From NCBI GenBank assembly GCA_944381075.1, contig CALWJT010000037.1:1-57878 (forward strand): 57,878 nucleotides of DNA, read 5' to 3'. This stretch comes from an uncultured Clostridia bacterium (GTDB lineage Bacteria; Bacillota; Clostridia; Oscillospirales; CAG-272). Positions 6,803 through 15,715 of this stretch are shown here, in pieces. The translations under genes were made by a program, and so were the position numbers. The notes beneath the pieces were generated by a model. It did no database searches, was not told where the DNA came from, and saw only the letters and a list, made by a program, of their open reading frames with translations. The stretch's first letter is position 1. Each line of letters starts with the position of its first letter.

Positions 6803-7750
6803 ATGAGCAAGAAAATTACAGTCATTGGCGCGGGAAGCGTCGGAGCAACCATCACGTATACGCTTTCTGTCATGGGCGTTGCGGATGAGATCGTCATGAT
6901 CGACATCAACGAAACCAAGGTGCTCGGCGAGGCGCTGGACATCCGACAGGGACTTCCGTTCTGCGGCACCCGTTCAGTATATGCCGGCGGCTATGCGGAA
7001 GCGGAAAATTCCGATATGGTCATCATTACGTCGGGGCTGCCGAGAAAGCCCGGACAGACCCGTCTCGAGCTGGCGCAGGTGAATGTGGATATTCTCAAGG
7101 GCATCATGCCGAAAATCACCAAATATGCGCCGGATGCGATCTACCTTTTGGTTGCCAATCCCGTGGATATTCTCACTTATACGTTTGTCAAGTATTCCGG
7201 GATCCCGGAGCACCGCGTGTTCGGGTCGGGGACCATGCTCGATTCCGTCCGCCTCCGTGCAAGGCTTGCGGAATATTATGATATCGATTCCAAATATATC
7301 ACTGCATATGCGCTTGGAGAACACGGCGATTCGATGTTCGTGCCGTGGTCGATCATGTCCATCAACGGGATTGGGACCCGGCTGTATGAAGAAAAGTGCG
7401 AAGAAAAGGGCAGCATGATGCCGGCGATTGACCGTGCGGAGATCGAAAAGTATGTCCGTACCTCCGGCGGCCGCGTCATTGCGAGAAAGGGCGCGACCTA
7501 TTATGCGGTTTCCATGTCGGTGGCGCATATGTGCCGCTGTGTGCTGGAGAATTTCGGCACGGTGCTGCCGGTATCCGTGATGATGCACGGAGAGCATGGC
7601 GTCAGCGACGTATGTCTCAGCTATCCCACGATGCTCAACTGCAACGGTGTGCAGACCAAGATCCCGACTCCGCTTTCCCCGGAGGAGGAGGCCCTGCTTC
7701 GCCGCAGCGCCGACGCATTGAAATCTGTGATTTCGGGACTTGCCTTTTAA
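6803..7750 (+). CDS. mdh: Malate dehydrogenase, lactate dehydrogenase-like family
   Basis: This 315-residue NAD-dependent 2-hydroxyacid dehydrogenase has a Rossmann GAGSVG (9-14), Asp34 for NAD preference, and the catalytic LGEHGDS His (about 174) with Asp147 and Arg150. The substrate-specificity loop reads LPRKPGQTR (79-87). Arg stands where lactate dehydrogenases have Gln (position 102 in classical numbering), which in this family marks malate dehydrogenase. Its place before fumarase supports oxaloacetate plus NADH to malate. The ATG at 6803 has aggatgg 8 bases upstream; the in-frame ATG at 6791 is too close to any ribosome binding site. Lactate dehydrogenase is the alternative, less likely. 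Confidence 0.85.
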   Translation: MSKKITVIGAGSVGATITYTLSVMGVADEIVMIDINETKVLGEALDIRQGLPFCGTRSVYAGGYAEAENSDMVIITSGLPRKPGQTRLELAQVNVDILKGIMPKITKYAPDAIYLLVANPVDILTYTFVKYSGIPEHRVFGSGTMLDSVRLRARLAEYYDIDSKYITAYALGEHGDSMFVPWSIMSINGIGTRLYEEKCEEKGSMMPAIDRAEIEKYVRTSGGRVIARKGATYYAVSMSVAHMCRCVLENFGTVLPVSVMMHGEHGVSDVCLSYPTMLNCNGVQTKIPTPLSPEEEALLRRSADALKSVISGLAF

Positions 7751-7875
7751 ATTGCCATTATGATACGGCGGTCATGACCGTCCGCGGCGCACGTCCGCGG
7801 GCTGTAATGCCGCCGTTTATGCGGGATTTGCTTTGATATCAAAACAGCCTTTGACGGCGGAAACGGAGATATGTG
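7751..7875 (+). other. Structured spacer between mdh and fumC
   Basis: Outer arms ACGGCGG (from 7765) and CCGCCGT (from 7811) enclose an inner CGGTCATGACCG palindrome and a repeated CCGCGG. No T-tract follows, so I do not call a terminator. It may be a processing or stability element between co-transcribed genes. Confidence 0.35.
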
Positions 7876-9261
7876 ATGGAATATCGTATAGAACATGATT
7901 CGATGGGCGAGGTCCGGGTGCCTTGCGACAAATACTGGGGCGCGCAGACCGAGAGAAGCCATGAAAACTTCAAGATCGGCGTCGGAATCGAGACGATGCC
8001 GCGGGAAATCACGCATGCGTTCGGAATCCTCAAAAAAGCGTGTGCAATCGCCAACCATGCGCTCAAGCCGGAGAAAATGACAGTGGCAAAGCTGCAGGCG
8101 ATATCCGCTGCCTGCGACGAGGTGATTGCGGGCGAGTTAAACGAGCATTTTCCCCTTGTTGTGTGGCAGACCGGCTCCGGCACGCAGTCCAACATGAACG
8201 CGAACGAGGTCATCGCCAGACGCGGCACGGAAATTGCGGGCGGTTCCTTGGAAAAGCCCCTGCATCCGAACGACGACATCAATATGAGCCAGTCCTCCAA
8301 TGATACGTTCCCGACGGCGATGCATATCGCGGCGGTGCTTGCCATTGAGGACAAGGTGTTCCCGGCGATCGACAGGCTTGTCGCCACGTTCCGCCGCCTG
8401 GAGGCGGAAAACGAGGGGATCGTCAAAAGCGGCAGAACGCATTTGCAGGATGCGACCCCGATTGCGTTTTCCCAGGAGATCAGCGGCTGGCGCTCCTCTC
8501 TGGAAAAGGATAAAAAGATGCTGGAGACGGCTCTTCCCGGACTGCGCGAGCTTGCGCTCGGCGGGACGGCGGTCGGCACCGGACTCAACGCGCCGCGCGG
8601 CTTTGATACAAAGGTCGCCGAAGCGGTATCCGAGCTTACGGGACGCACATTTGTGACGGCTCCGAATAAATTTCACGCGCTGACCTCTAAGGATGAGCTT
8701 GTGTTTGCGCATGGCGCGCTGAAAGCGCTTGCGGCAGATATGATGAAGATCGCCAACGACGTGAGATGGCTCGCTTCCGGTCCGCGCGACGGACTCGGCG
8801 AGATTTTTATCCCGGAAAATGAACCCGGCTCGTCCATTATGCCCGGCAAGGTCAATCCTACGCAGTGCGAGGCGGTGACGATGGTCGCCGTTCAGGTCAT
8901 GGGAAACGATGTGGCAGTCGGCATGGCGGCATCCCAGGGAAATTTTGAGCTGAACGTGTTCATGCCGGTCTGTATTTACAACTTCCTCCAGTCGGCAAGG
9001 CTGCTTGCGGAATCGATGGTATCGTTCAACGACAACTGCGCCGTCGGGATCCGCGCCAATAAGGAAAAAATGCGGCATAATCTCTACAATTCCTTGATGC
9101 TGGTGACGGCACTCAATCCGTATATCGGCTATGAAAACGCTGCGAAAACCGCAAAAAAGGCATATCACGACAATATTTCGCTGAAGGAAGCGTGTGTCGC
9201 GCTCGGCTTTTTGACAGCGGAAAAATTCGATGAGGTATTCCATCCTGAGGAAATGATATAA
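7876..9261 (+). CDS. fumC: Fumarate hydratase, class II
   Basis: This 461-residue class II fumarase interconverts malate and fumarate without an Fe-S cluster. The superfamily signature GSSIMPGKVNPTQ is intact, as are the GSGTQSNMNANEV substrate loop, the SSNDTFPTA segment and the GRTHLQDATP catalytic-His region. Its length is normal. The ATG at 7876 is preferred over a GTG at 7873 by ribosome-binding-site spacing. Its product is the substrate of the FrdAB pair encoded 6 kb downstream in the same operon, and hdrB follows after 12 bases. In this setting the enzyme probably runs toward fumarate. Confidence 0.95.
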   Translation: MEYRIEHDSMGEVRVPCDKYWGAQTERSHENFKIGVGIETMPREITHAFGILKKACAIANHALKPEKMTVAKLQAISAACDEVIAGELNEHFPLVVWQTGSGTQSNMNANEVIARRGTEIAGGSLEKPLHPNDDINMSQSSNDTFPTAMHIAAVLAIEDKVFPAIDRLVATFRRLEAENEGIVKSGRTHLQDATPIAFSQEISGWRSSLEKDKKMLETALPGLRELALGGTAVGTGLNAPRGFDTKVAEAVSELTGRTFVTAPNKFHALTSKDELVFAHGALKALAADMMKIANDVRWLASGPRDGLGEIFIPENEPGSSIMPGKVNPTQCEAVTMVAVQVMGNDVAVGMAASQGNFELNVFMPVCIYNFLQSARLLAESMVSFNDNCAVGIRANKEKMRHNLYNSLMLVTALNPYIGYENAAKTAKKAYHDNISLKEACVALGFLTAEKFDEVFHPEEMI

Positions 9262-9273
9262 GGAGGAAAAAAG

Positions 9274-10050
9274 ATGATTTTCAGTTATTACCCGGGCTGT
9301 ACGCTGAAAACAAAGGCCAAGGAGCTGGACGCCTACGCCAGACGGTCCGCCGAGGCGCTGGGCATCACACTTTCCGAGCTTCCGGAATGGCAGTGCTGCG
9401 GCGGCGTCTATACCACTGCGGAGGATGAGATCGCGACGAAGCTTTCTTCCGTGCGGGCGCTGATGGAGGCGAAGAAAGAGGGACATGCGCTGGTTACGCT
9501 TTGTTCGGCCTGTCATAATGTCATCAAGCAGACCCAATACGCCCTGAATACGGACGACGATATGGCGTTCAAGGTCGGAAATTATATGCAGTGCGACGCA
9601 AGGGCCGAGGCGGATACCAAGGTCATCCATTATCTGGAGCTCCTGCGCGATATTGTGGGCTTTGATGAACTAAAAAAGAATGTAAAAAATCCGCTTACCG
9701 GAAAGAAGATCGCCGCCTACTACGGATGTCTGCTGCTCCGTCCCAGCTCTGCCATGCAGTTTGACAACCCGGAAAATCCGAAGATTATGGAGGATTTTAT
9801 CCGTGCAATCGGAGCAACACCGGTGATCTATCCGATGCGCAACGAATGCTGCGGCGGATACATAACCGCGGAGGACCCGGCTATGGCAAAGAAAAACAGC
9901 ACCGCTGTATGGGAGAGTGCCAAGGACTTTGACGCGGACTATATCATCACGGCATGTCCGCTTTGCCGGTACAATCTCATCAAATCGGAAAGTCCGCTTC
10001 CGGTGATATATTTTACGGAGCTTCTTGCCGAAGCGCTGGATGTCAAATAA
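9274..10050 (+). CDS. hdrB: HdrB-like subunit with two CCG cysteine motifs
   Basis: This 258-residue soluble protein is homologous to heterodisulfide reductase subunit B. It has two complete CX(n)CCGX(n)CXXC motifs: Cys9, Cys41/42, Cys78/81; and Cys153, Cys193/194, Cys229/232. In HdrB these hold two non-cubane [4Fe-4S] clusters that reduce a disulfide or pass electrons on. A methanogen-type CoM-CoB disulfide is not expected here. The real acceptor is either another disulfide or, by context, the fumarate reductase encoded downstream. An aaggagg-type site precedes the ATG, and hdrC follows after 12 bases. Confidence 0.9.
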   Translation: MIFSYYPGCTLKTKAKELDAYARRSAEALGITLSELPEWQCCGGVYTTAEDEIATKLSSVRALMEAKKEGHALVTLCSACHNVIKQTQYALNTDDDMAFKVGNYMQCDARAEADTKVIHYLELLRDIVGFDELKKNVKNPLTGKKIAAYYGCLLLRPSSAMQFDNPENPKIMEDFIRAIGATPVIYPMRNECCGGYITAEDPAMAKKNSTAVWESAKDFDADYIITACPLCRYNLIKSESPLPVIYFTELLAEALDVK

Positions 10051-10062
10051 GGAGGGGTCAGG

Positions 10063-10452
10063 ATGCTTACGAATCGGGAAAAAGAACAGATACTCATCTC
10101 GAGCGGGGTCGATGTACGCAAATGCATGCGATGCGGCAAATGCACCGGCACCTGTCCTGCCTATGATGAGATGGAATACCATCCGCATGAATTTGTCTAT
10201 ATGGTGGAGAAGGGCGAAATCGAAAAGCTCATGAATTCCTCTTCCATTTATAAATGTCTTACCTGCTTTGCATGCGTGGAGCGCTGTCCGCGAGGTGTGG
10301 AGCCGGCGAAGATCATCGAGGCGGTGCGGCTTGCCGTGATCCGAAAACAGGGAAATAATCATATCAAGGCGGAAGATATTCCGTGCATGGCGGAGGATGA
10401 CGATACGCCGGGACAGCTTGTCGTCAGCGCTTTCCGCAAATATAAAAAGTGA
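10063..10452 (+). CDS. hdrC: HdrC-like 4Fe-4S subunit
   Basis: This 129-residue protein has two [4Fe-4S] motifs, CMRCGKCTGTCP (about 25-36) and CLTCFACVERCP (about 66-77). Their spacing matches heterodisulfide reductase subunit C, which wires HdrA to HdrB. There is no membrane segment. Its stop overlaps the region of the next gene's ribosome binding site. The same two-cluster arrangement recurs in the C-terminal half of FrdB at 15716, which suggests how electrons could be handed between the two proteins. Confidence 0.9.
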   Translation: MLTNREKEQILISSGVDVRKCMRCGKCTGTCPAYDEMEYHPHEFVYMVEKGEIEKLMNSSSIYKCLTCFACVERCPRGVEPAKIIEAVRLAVIRKQGNNHIKAEDIPCMAEDDDTPGQLVVSAFRKYKK

Positions 10453-10466
10453 GGGAGGGAAAACAA

Positions 10467-12458
10467 ATGCAGAAAATCGGTGTTTTTGTATGCCACTGCG
10501 GCACCAATATCGCCGGTACCGTCGATGTGAAGGCGGTGGCGGAGGCTCTCTCTCATGAACCGGGCGTGGTGTTTGCCGCGGACTATCCGTATATGTGCTC
10601 CGAATCGGGACAGAATCTCATCAAGGATGCCATCCGTGAGCACGGATTGACCGGTGTTGTGATCTGCTCCTGCTCACCCCGCATGCATGAGACGACGTTC
10701 CGCAAGGCGGCGGCGTCGGCAGGACTCAACTCCTACATGGTGGAGATTGCCAACATCCGCGAGCAATGCTCATGGATTCACAAGGATATGAAGACCGCGA
10801 CGGAAAAAGCGGTGATTCTGGGGCGCGCCGCCATCGCGAAGGTCGCGCTCAACACGCCGCTTACGGCAAGCGAGACCCCTGTGACCAAGCGCGCGCTTGT
10901 CATCGGCGGCGGCATTGCCGGCATTCAGACGGCGCTGGACATCGCGGACGCCGGCTTTGAGGTCGATATCGTCGAGAAGGAGCCGACCATCGGCGGCAAA
11001 ATGGCGCAGATCGACAAGACGTTTCCGACGCTTGACTGCGCGGCGTGTATCCTGACGCCGAAAATGGTGGACTGCGCGCAGAACGAAAAAATTCATATTT
11101 ATGCATACAGCGAGGTGGAGAGCGTCAAGGGCTTTGTCGGCAATTTTACGGTCGGAATCAAGAAAAAAGCGCGCTATGTCGATGAGACCAAGTGTACCGG
11201 CTGCGGGCTTTGCACCGAGAAATGCCCGATGAAAAAGACGCCGAACCTCTTTAACCTCGGACTCGATACCCGTTCCGCGATCTATATCCCCTTTGCGCAG
11301 GCAGTACCAAAGGTGGCGACCATCGACGCCGATTACTGCAATATGCTCAAAAACGGGAGGTGCGGCGTCTGCTCCAAGGTCTGCACGGCGGGCGCTATCG
11401 ATTATCATCAGCAGGATGAACATATCGAGGAAAAGTATGGTGCCATCGTTGTTGCGACGGGCTTCAATCCGATTAAGCTCGATAATTTCGACGAATACGC
11501 CTATGCGCAGAGTCCGGACGTCGTCACGTCCCTTGAGCTCGAACGCCTGATGAACGCCGCGGGTCCGAACGGCGGCACGCTGCTTCGTCCGTCGGATAAA
11601 ACGCATCCGCACACCATCGTATTCGTGCAGTGCGTCGGTTCGCGCGATACCTCCGGCTGTGGCAAGCCGTATTGCTCCAAGATCTGCTGCATGTACACGG
11701 CCAAGCACGCGATGCTCATCCGCGACAAATATCCCGACACGGAGGTCTATGTCTTCTATATCGACGTGCGCACGCCGGGCAAGAACTTCGATGAATTCTA
11801 CCGCCGTGCGGTCGAGGAATACGGCGTGCACTACATAAAGGGAATGGTCGGCAAGGTCATGCCGCAGAAAAACGGCAAGCTGCTTGTGCGCGCCTCCGAT
11901 CTTTTGGCGGGCGAGCAGCTGAAAATCGAGGCGGATATGGTGGTGCTTGCGGCGGCAATCGAGCCCGACAAGACGGCAAGATCGCTTGCGACGATGCTGA
12001 CCGCCTCCATGGATACCAACGATTTCTTTACGGAAGCGCACCCGAAGCTGCGTCCGGTGGAAAGTCCGACGGCGGGGATCTTCCTTTCCGGCGTCTGCCA
12101 GGGACCGAAGGACATACCGGAGACGGTCGCGCAGGCGAGCGCCGCCGCCGCGAAGGTCATCGGGCTGCTTGTCAAGGATAAGTTAAAATCCAACCCCTGC
12201 ATCGCGCATGCCAATGAGACGCTTTGCAACGGCTGTTCCTCCTGTGAGAGAGTATGTCCGTATGGGGCGATTACCTATGTCGACAAGGAATTCCGGATGC
12301 CTGACCGGACGACGAAAATCCGTCGTGTCGCGTCTGTCAACGCGGCGGTCTGCCAAGGATGCGGCGCCTGCACGGTCGCCTGTCCCTCGGGCGCGATGGA
12401 CCTTTCCGGATTCTCGAATCAACAAATCATGGCGGAGGTGGATGCGATATGCCGATAA
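10467..12458 (+). CDS. hdrA: HdrA-like FAD iron-sulfur subunit (candidate bifurcating subunit)
   Basis: This 663-residue flavoprotein is HdrA-like. The N-terminal domain carries VCHCGTN (8-14) and CSCSPRMHE (67-75). A Rossmann VIGGGIAGIQ (145-154) binds FAD, CAAC (191-194) belongs to the inserted cluster, and CTGCGLCTEKCP (about 243-254) is a ferredoxin motif. Another Cys-rich stretch lies near 303-320, and the C-terminus adds two [4Fe-4S] motifs, CNGCSSCERVCP and CQGCGACTVACP. In characterised Hdr complexes this FAD is the site of electron bifurcation. The ATG at 10467 follows agggaggg; an upstream in-frame start overlaps hdrC. The end overlaps the MvhD-like gene by 10 bases. Confidence 0.92.
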   Translation: MQKIGVFVCHCGTNIAGTVDVKAVAEALSHEPGVVFAADYPYMCSESGQNLIKDAIREHGLTGVVICSCSPRMHETTFRKAAASAGLNSYMVEIANIREQCSWIHKDMKTATEKAVILGRAAIAKVALNTPLTASETPVTKRALVIGGGIAGIQTALDIADAGFEVDIVEKEPTIGGKMAQIDKTFPTLDCAACILTPKMVDCAQNEKIHIYAYSEVESVKGFVGNFTVGIKKKARYVDETKCTGCGLCTEKCPMKKTPNLFNLGLDTRSAIYIPFAQAVPKVATIDADYCNMLKNGRCGVCSKVCTAGAIDYHQQDEHIEEKYGAIVVATGFNPIKLDNFDEYAYAQSPDVVTSLELERLMNAAGPNGGTLLRPSDKTHPHTIVFVQCVGSRDTSGCGKPYCSKICCMYTAKHAMLIRDKYPDTEVYVFYIDVRTPGKNFDEFYRRAVEEYGVHYIKGMVGKVMPQKNGKLLVRASDLLAGEQLKIEADMVVLAAAIEPDKTARSLATMLTASMDTNDFFTEAHPKLRPVESPTAGIFLSGVCQGPKDIPETVAQASAAAAKVIGLLVKDKLKSNPCIAHANETLCNGCSSCERVCPYGAITYVDKEFRMPDRTTKIRRVASVNAAVCQGCGACTVACPSGAMDLSGFSNQQIMAEVDAICR

Positions 12459-12886
12459 GCGAATTCAAACCGAAAATCGTCGCGTTCTGCTGCAACTGGT
12501 GCTCCTATGCGGGCGCCGACCTTGCGGGCACGAACCGCCTGAACTATCCCGCCGATGTGAAAATCATCCGCGTGCCGTGCTCCTGCCGCGTCAACCCGAT
12601 CTTTATCCTGCGTGCGTTCCAGAGAGGCGCGGACGGGGTGATTCTCTGCGGCTGCCATCCGGGCGACTGCCACTATACGACAGGCAACTACTATACCAGA
12701 CGCCGTATGACGCTGCTTTTCTCGATGCTTGACTATCTCGGCATCGAGAAGGAGCGCACCCGCGTCGAATGGGTCTCTGCTGCGGAGGGCGCGAAGTTCG
12801 CCGCCGTCATGCAGGACTTTGTAAAAACGGTAACGGAGCTTGGAGAAAACAAGAGATTGGAGGACCGCAGATGCAAGAAGCCATGA
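12449..12886 (+). CDS. floxD: MvhD/FloxD-like hydrogenase iron-sulfur subunit
   Basis: This 145-residue protein belongs to the MvhD family. Cysteines at FCCNWCSY (about 13-20), VPCSCR and LCGCHPGDCHY hold a [2Fe-2S] cluster. In methanogens MvhD passes electrons from hydrogenase to HdrA. No [NiFe]-hydrogenase is encoded here; the partners are the Flox-type subunits that follow, so it probably connects NADH-derived electrons to HdrA. The start lies inside the hdrA 3' end (10-base overlap), and its own end overlaps the next gene by 16 bases, indicating tight translational coupling. Confidence 0.88.
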   Translation: MPISEFKPKIVAFCCNWCSYAGADLAGTNRLNYPADVKIIRVPCSCRVNPIFILRAFQRGADGVILCGCHPGDCHYTTGNYYTRRRMTLLFSMLDYLGIEKERTRVEWVSAAEGAKFAAVMQDFVKTVTELGENKRLEDRRCKKP

Positions 12887-13839
12887 AAAAAAGAGCAAAA
12901 GAGCTCCTCGCCTCCGGTGAGGTCACAAGAGTCATCGGATGGAAGAAAAACGAATTTGATTACGATATCACGCCCGCAGTGTTTGAATCGGCGGAGGAGA
13001 TCGACCGCGATTTCCGCTATGACGATTTCTGCGGCCCGAATCTTTCCAAATTCACGTTCAAAAATCAGAAAAACGATACGAAAACACTGGTGTTCTTAAA
13101 GCCGTGCGACACTTACAGCATGACGCAGCTCATCACGGAGCATCGTGTGAACCGTGACGCGCTGTATCTTATCGGGATCCCGTGCTTTGGCAAAATCGAC
13201 ATCGAGAAAATCCGTGCGGACGGTACGGACGGTATCCTTTCGATTGCATCCGAAGGGGCGGATGTCACGGTAAAAACGCTTTACGGCGACAAGACCTATG
13301 TAAAGGCAGATGTGATGGCGGAGCGCTGTCTTGCCTGCAAGAGCAAGTATCATACGATTTACGACGAGCTGATGGGCGAGGAGGGCGAGGTCATGGAGAC
13401 CGGCCGCTTCAACGAGGTTGAAAAACTGGAAGCCATGACGCCGGACGAGCGGTTCGGCTTCTGGCGCGGCGAGCTTTCCCGCTGCATCCGCTGCAACGCC
13501 TGCCGGAACGCCTGCCCCGCCTGCACGTGCGAGAGCTGTGTGTTCGACAATCCGGATACCGGCATTTCTCAAAAAGCGGCGGCGGATTCCTTTGAGGAAA
13601 ACATGTTCCATATCATCCGCGCGTTCCATGTCGCGGGTCGCTGCACGGACTGCGGCGAGTGCTCAAGAGTTTGTCCGCAGCATATCCCGCTGCATCTGCT
13701 CAACCGCAAGTTTATCCGGGATATCGACAAGCTCTACGGCGAATATCAGGCCGGCGAGGAGGTCGGCCAGCGATCGCCGCTTGTGAATTTCACGACGGAC
13801 GACGCGGAGCCGGATATCGTCCGGAAGGGAGGAAAATAA
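12871..13839 (+). CDS. Flox-type 4Fe-4S subunit (FrhB/AsrA-related)
   Basis: This 322-residue protein has an N-terminal region resembling F420-hydrogenase/formate dehydrogenase beta subunits (LKPCDTYSMTQL near 69). A Cys motif ERCLACKSKY and two [4Fe-4S] motifs, CIRCNACRNACPACTCESC and CTDCGECSRVCP, follow. It matches one of the two iron-sulfur subunits (FloxB/FloxC) of Hdr-Flox clusters; I cannot say which letter applies. The ATG at 12871 follows ttggagga. It lies one base upstream of the next gene, so these subunits are made together. Confidence 0.82.
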   Translation: MQEAMKKRAKELLASGEVTRVIGWKKNEFDYDITPAVFESAEEIDRDFRYDDFCGPNLSKFTFKNQKNDTKTLVFLKPCDTYSMTQLITEHRVNRDALYLIGIPCFGKIDIEKIRADGTDGILSIASEGADVTVKTLYGDKTYVKADVMAERCLACKSKYHTIYDELMGEEGEVMETGRFNEVEKLEAMTPDERFGFWRGELSRCIRCNACRNACPACTCESCVFDNPDTGISQKAAADSFEENMFHIIRAFHVAGRCTDCGECSRVCPQHIPLHLLNRKFIRDIDKLYGEYQAGEEVGQRSPLVNFTTDDAEPDIVRKGGK

Positions 13840-13840
13840 G

Positions 13841-14866
13841 ATGGTCAGAATTTCTCTTGACAGCGTGAATGCTCTCTTCGCGGCGATCGCAGAGAGGGAA
13901 GCGCTTTATATCCCGACCGATACGGCGCCGGGCATCGCGCAGTTTAAAAAGTGGCAGTCCGGCATGGAAATGACGGAAAGGCTCAAGACCTCCCGCAGCG
14001 CGAAGGATTTCTTTTTCCCACAGACGGAGAATCTTGTGGATTTTAAGGTGAGCGGCAAGAAGATCGACATCATCGATCCGCGCGAGGAAACCGAGGATTT
14101 TGTCATCTTCGGCGTGCGCGCCTGCGACGCGAAAAGCTTTGAGATCCTGGATCGCGTATTCCTTTCGGAGCCGGTCGACACCTATTATCAGAACCGCCGC
14201 GCGCATGGCACCATCGTGACGCTTGCGTGCTCGCGTCCCTCCGAATCCTGCTTCTGCCAGACGTTCGGGATCGACCCCGCGGCGCCGGGCGGCGACGTTT
14301 CCGCATGGAAGCGTGAGGGTTTCCTGTATCTTGAACCGATAACGGAGAAGGGCAGGACGCTGCTTTCCGGACTCTCCGCTCTTTTGGAGGAATGTCCGGA
14401 GGATGCGGTCGAAGCGGAGAAGGAGAGCATCCGCGGCATTCTGAAAAAGCTGCCGCTTGCATCTCTTACGCCCGATGCGTTCGGCGGCGGAAAAACGGAG
14501 AAGTATTTTGATTCGGAAAAATGGAAGAGCCTTTCCGAGGCGTGCCTTGGATGCGGCACCTGCACCTTTGTCTGTCCGACCTGCCAGTGCTATGATATCC
14601 GGGATTTTGATACCGGGCACGGTGTGCGCCGCTTCCGCTGCTGGGACAGCTGCATGTACTCCGACTTCACGAAAATGGCGAGCGGGAATCCGCGGCTGAC
14701 GCAAAAAGAACGGTTCCGTCAGAGATTCATGCACAAGCTTGTCTATTATCCGGAGAACAACGATGGGATTTTCGGCTGCGTCGGCTGCGGCAGATGCGTG
14801 GAGAAGTGCCCGATTTCCATGAATATCGTCAAAGTGATGAAAACGCTGGGGGAGGATGAAACATGA
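13841..14866 (+). CDS. Flox-type 4Fe-4S subunit (AsrA / hydrogenase-beta-like)
   Basis: This 341-residue protein resembles the AsrA and sulfhydrogenase beta family. It has a VRACDAKSFEILD motif near 90 and Cys pairs at ACSRP and SCFCQ. Two C-terminal [4Fe-4S] motifs are present, CLGCGTCTFVCPTCQC (about 236) and CVGCGRCVEKCP (about 311). It should relay electrons between the FAD/NAD-binding subunit and HdrA. It begins one base after the previous stop and overlaps the next start as ATGA. Confidence 0.82.
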   Translation: MVRISLDSVNALFAAIAEREALYIPTDTAPGIAQFKKWQSGMEMTERLKTSRSAKDFFFPQTENLVDFKVSGKKIDIIDPREETEDFVIFGVRACDAKSFEILDRVFLSEPVDTYYQNRRAHGTIVTLACSRPSESCFCQTFGIDPAAPGGDVSAWKREGFLYLEPITEKGRTLLSGLSALLEECPEDAVEAEKESIRGILKKLPLASLTPDAFGGGKTEKYFDSEKWKSLSEACLGCGTCTFVCPTCQCYDIRDFDTGHGVRRFRCWDSCMYSDFTKMASGNPRLTQKERFRQRFMHKLVYYPENNDGIFGCVGCGRCVEKCPISMNIVKVMKTLGEDET

Positions 14867-15696
14867 ACGCTGAAACATTGATTCCGAAGGTCGGCGTCGT
14901 GACGGAGGTCAGAATCGACACGCCCGATATCAAGAATTTCCGCGTCGTCGGCACGGACGGCAAAAAGCTGTTTGTCCATAAGCCGGGCCAATGCGCGATG
15001 ATCTCGCTTCCCGGCATCGGAGAAGGCATGTTTTCGATCACCTCCTCTCCGACCAACACGGAATATATGGAATTTGAAATCAAAAAATGCGGATGTCTCA
15101 CAAGCTGGCTCCATAAGATCGAGGCGGGACAGGAAATTACGGTGCGCGGTCCTTACGGCAACGGCTTCCCGGTGGATGATGCCTTTGTCGGGCGCGACCT
15201 GCTCATCATTGCGGGCGGCGTCGGACTGGCGCCGGTGCGCTCGGTCATCAATTATTGCCGGCATTTCCGTGACCGTTATGGAAAAATCGATATCGTATAC
15301 GGTTCACGCACGAAGGAGGACCTCGCGTTTTATGAGGAGATCCTCCATGAGTGGATGAGCCCCGAGGAGAAGGACGTCCATGTCCACCTTACCATCGACC
15401 GTGAAGAAGAGGGTTGGAACGGGCATGTCGGCTTCGTGCCGAATTACGTGAAGGAGCTTGCCTTTGATACCGATAAAACCGTTATCATGTGCGGGCCGCC
15501 TATTATGATTAAATTCACGCTTGCGGGGCTCAAAGAGCTTGGCTTCGACGAGAAGCAGATTTACACGACCATGGAGCTTCGCATGAAATGCGGCGTCGGA
15601 AAATGCGGCAGATGCAACATCGGGTCAAAATACGTCTGCAAGGACGGTCCGGTGTTCCGAATGGATGAGCTCTCCGAGCTGCCGGACGAATATTAA
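14863..15696 (+). CDS. floxA: FloxA-like FAD/NAD(P)H-binding oxidoreductase subunit
   Basis: This 277-residue flavoprotein of the ferredoxin-NADP reductase superfamily resembles AsrB and dihydroorotate dehydrogenase electron-transfer subunits. An FAD-binding FSITSSP segment (about 56-62) comes first, then an NAD(P)-binding GGVGLAPVRS (about 117-126) and a terminal CGPP. The C-terminal CGVGKCGRCNIG...VC motif holds a [2Fe-2S] cluster. It is the likely NADH entry point of the complex. The start overlaps the previous stop as ATGA. FrdB follows after 19 bases, so the NADH module and the fumarate reductase are in one transcription unit. Confidence 0.88.
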   Translation: MNAETLIPKVGVVTEVRIDTPDIKNFRVVGTDGKKLFVHKPGQCAMISLPGIGEGMFSITSSPTNTEYMEFEIKKCGCLTSWLHKIEAGQEITVRGPYGNGFPVDDAFVGRDLLIIAGGVGLAPVRSVINYCRHFRDRYGKIDIVYGSRTKEDLAFYEEILHEWMSPEEKDVHVHLTIDREEEGWNGHVGFVPNYVKELAFDTDKTVIMCGPPIMIKFTLAGLKELGFDEKQIYTTMELRMKCGVGKCGRCNIGSKYVCKDGPVFRMDELSELPDEY

Positions 15697-15715
15697 GGAT
15701 GGGAGGATTTCTGAA

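Noticed and set aside
8137-9630. A - strand reading frame (497 codons) opposite fumC and hdrB
   Set aside because: Antisense shadow of two well-conserved genes; composition rich in His/Arg with no domain.
10770-12041. A - strand reading frame opposite hdrA
   Set aside because: Antisense shadow; hdrA has all expected motifs on the + strand.
9274-14866. A methanogen-type heterodisulfide reductase acting on CoM-CoB disulfide
   Set aside because: The rest of the window is clostridial (Rex, PEP carboxykinase, F1Fo ATP synthase, Shine-Dalgarno genes), and no coenzyme M or F420-hydrogenase genes are present.
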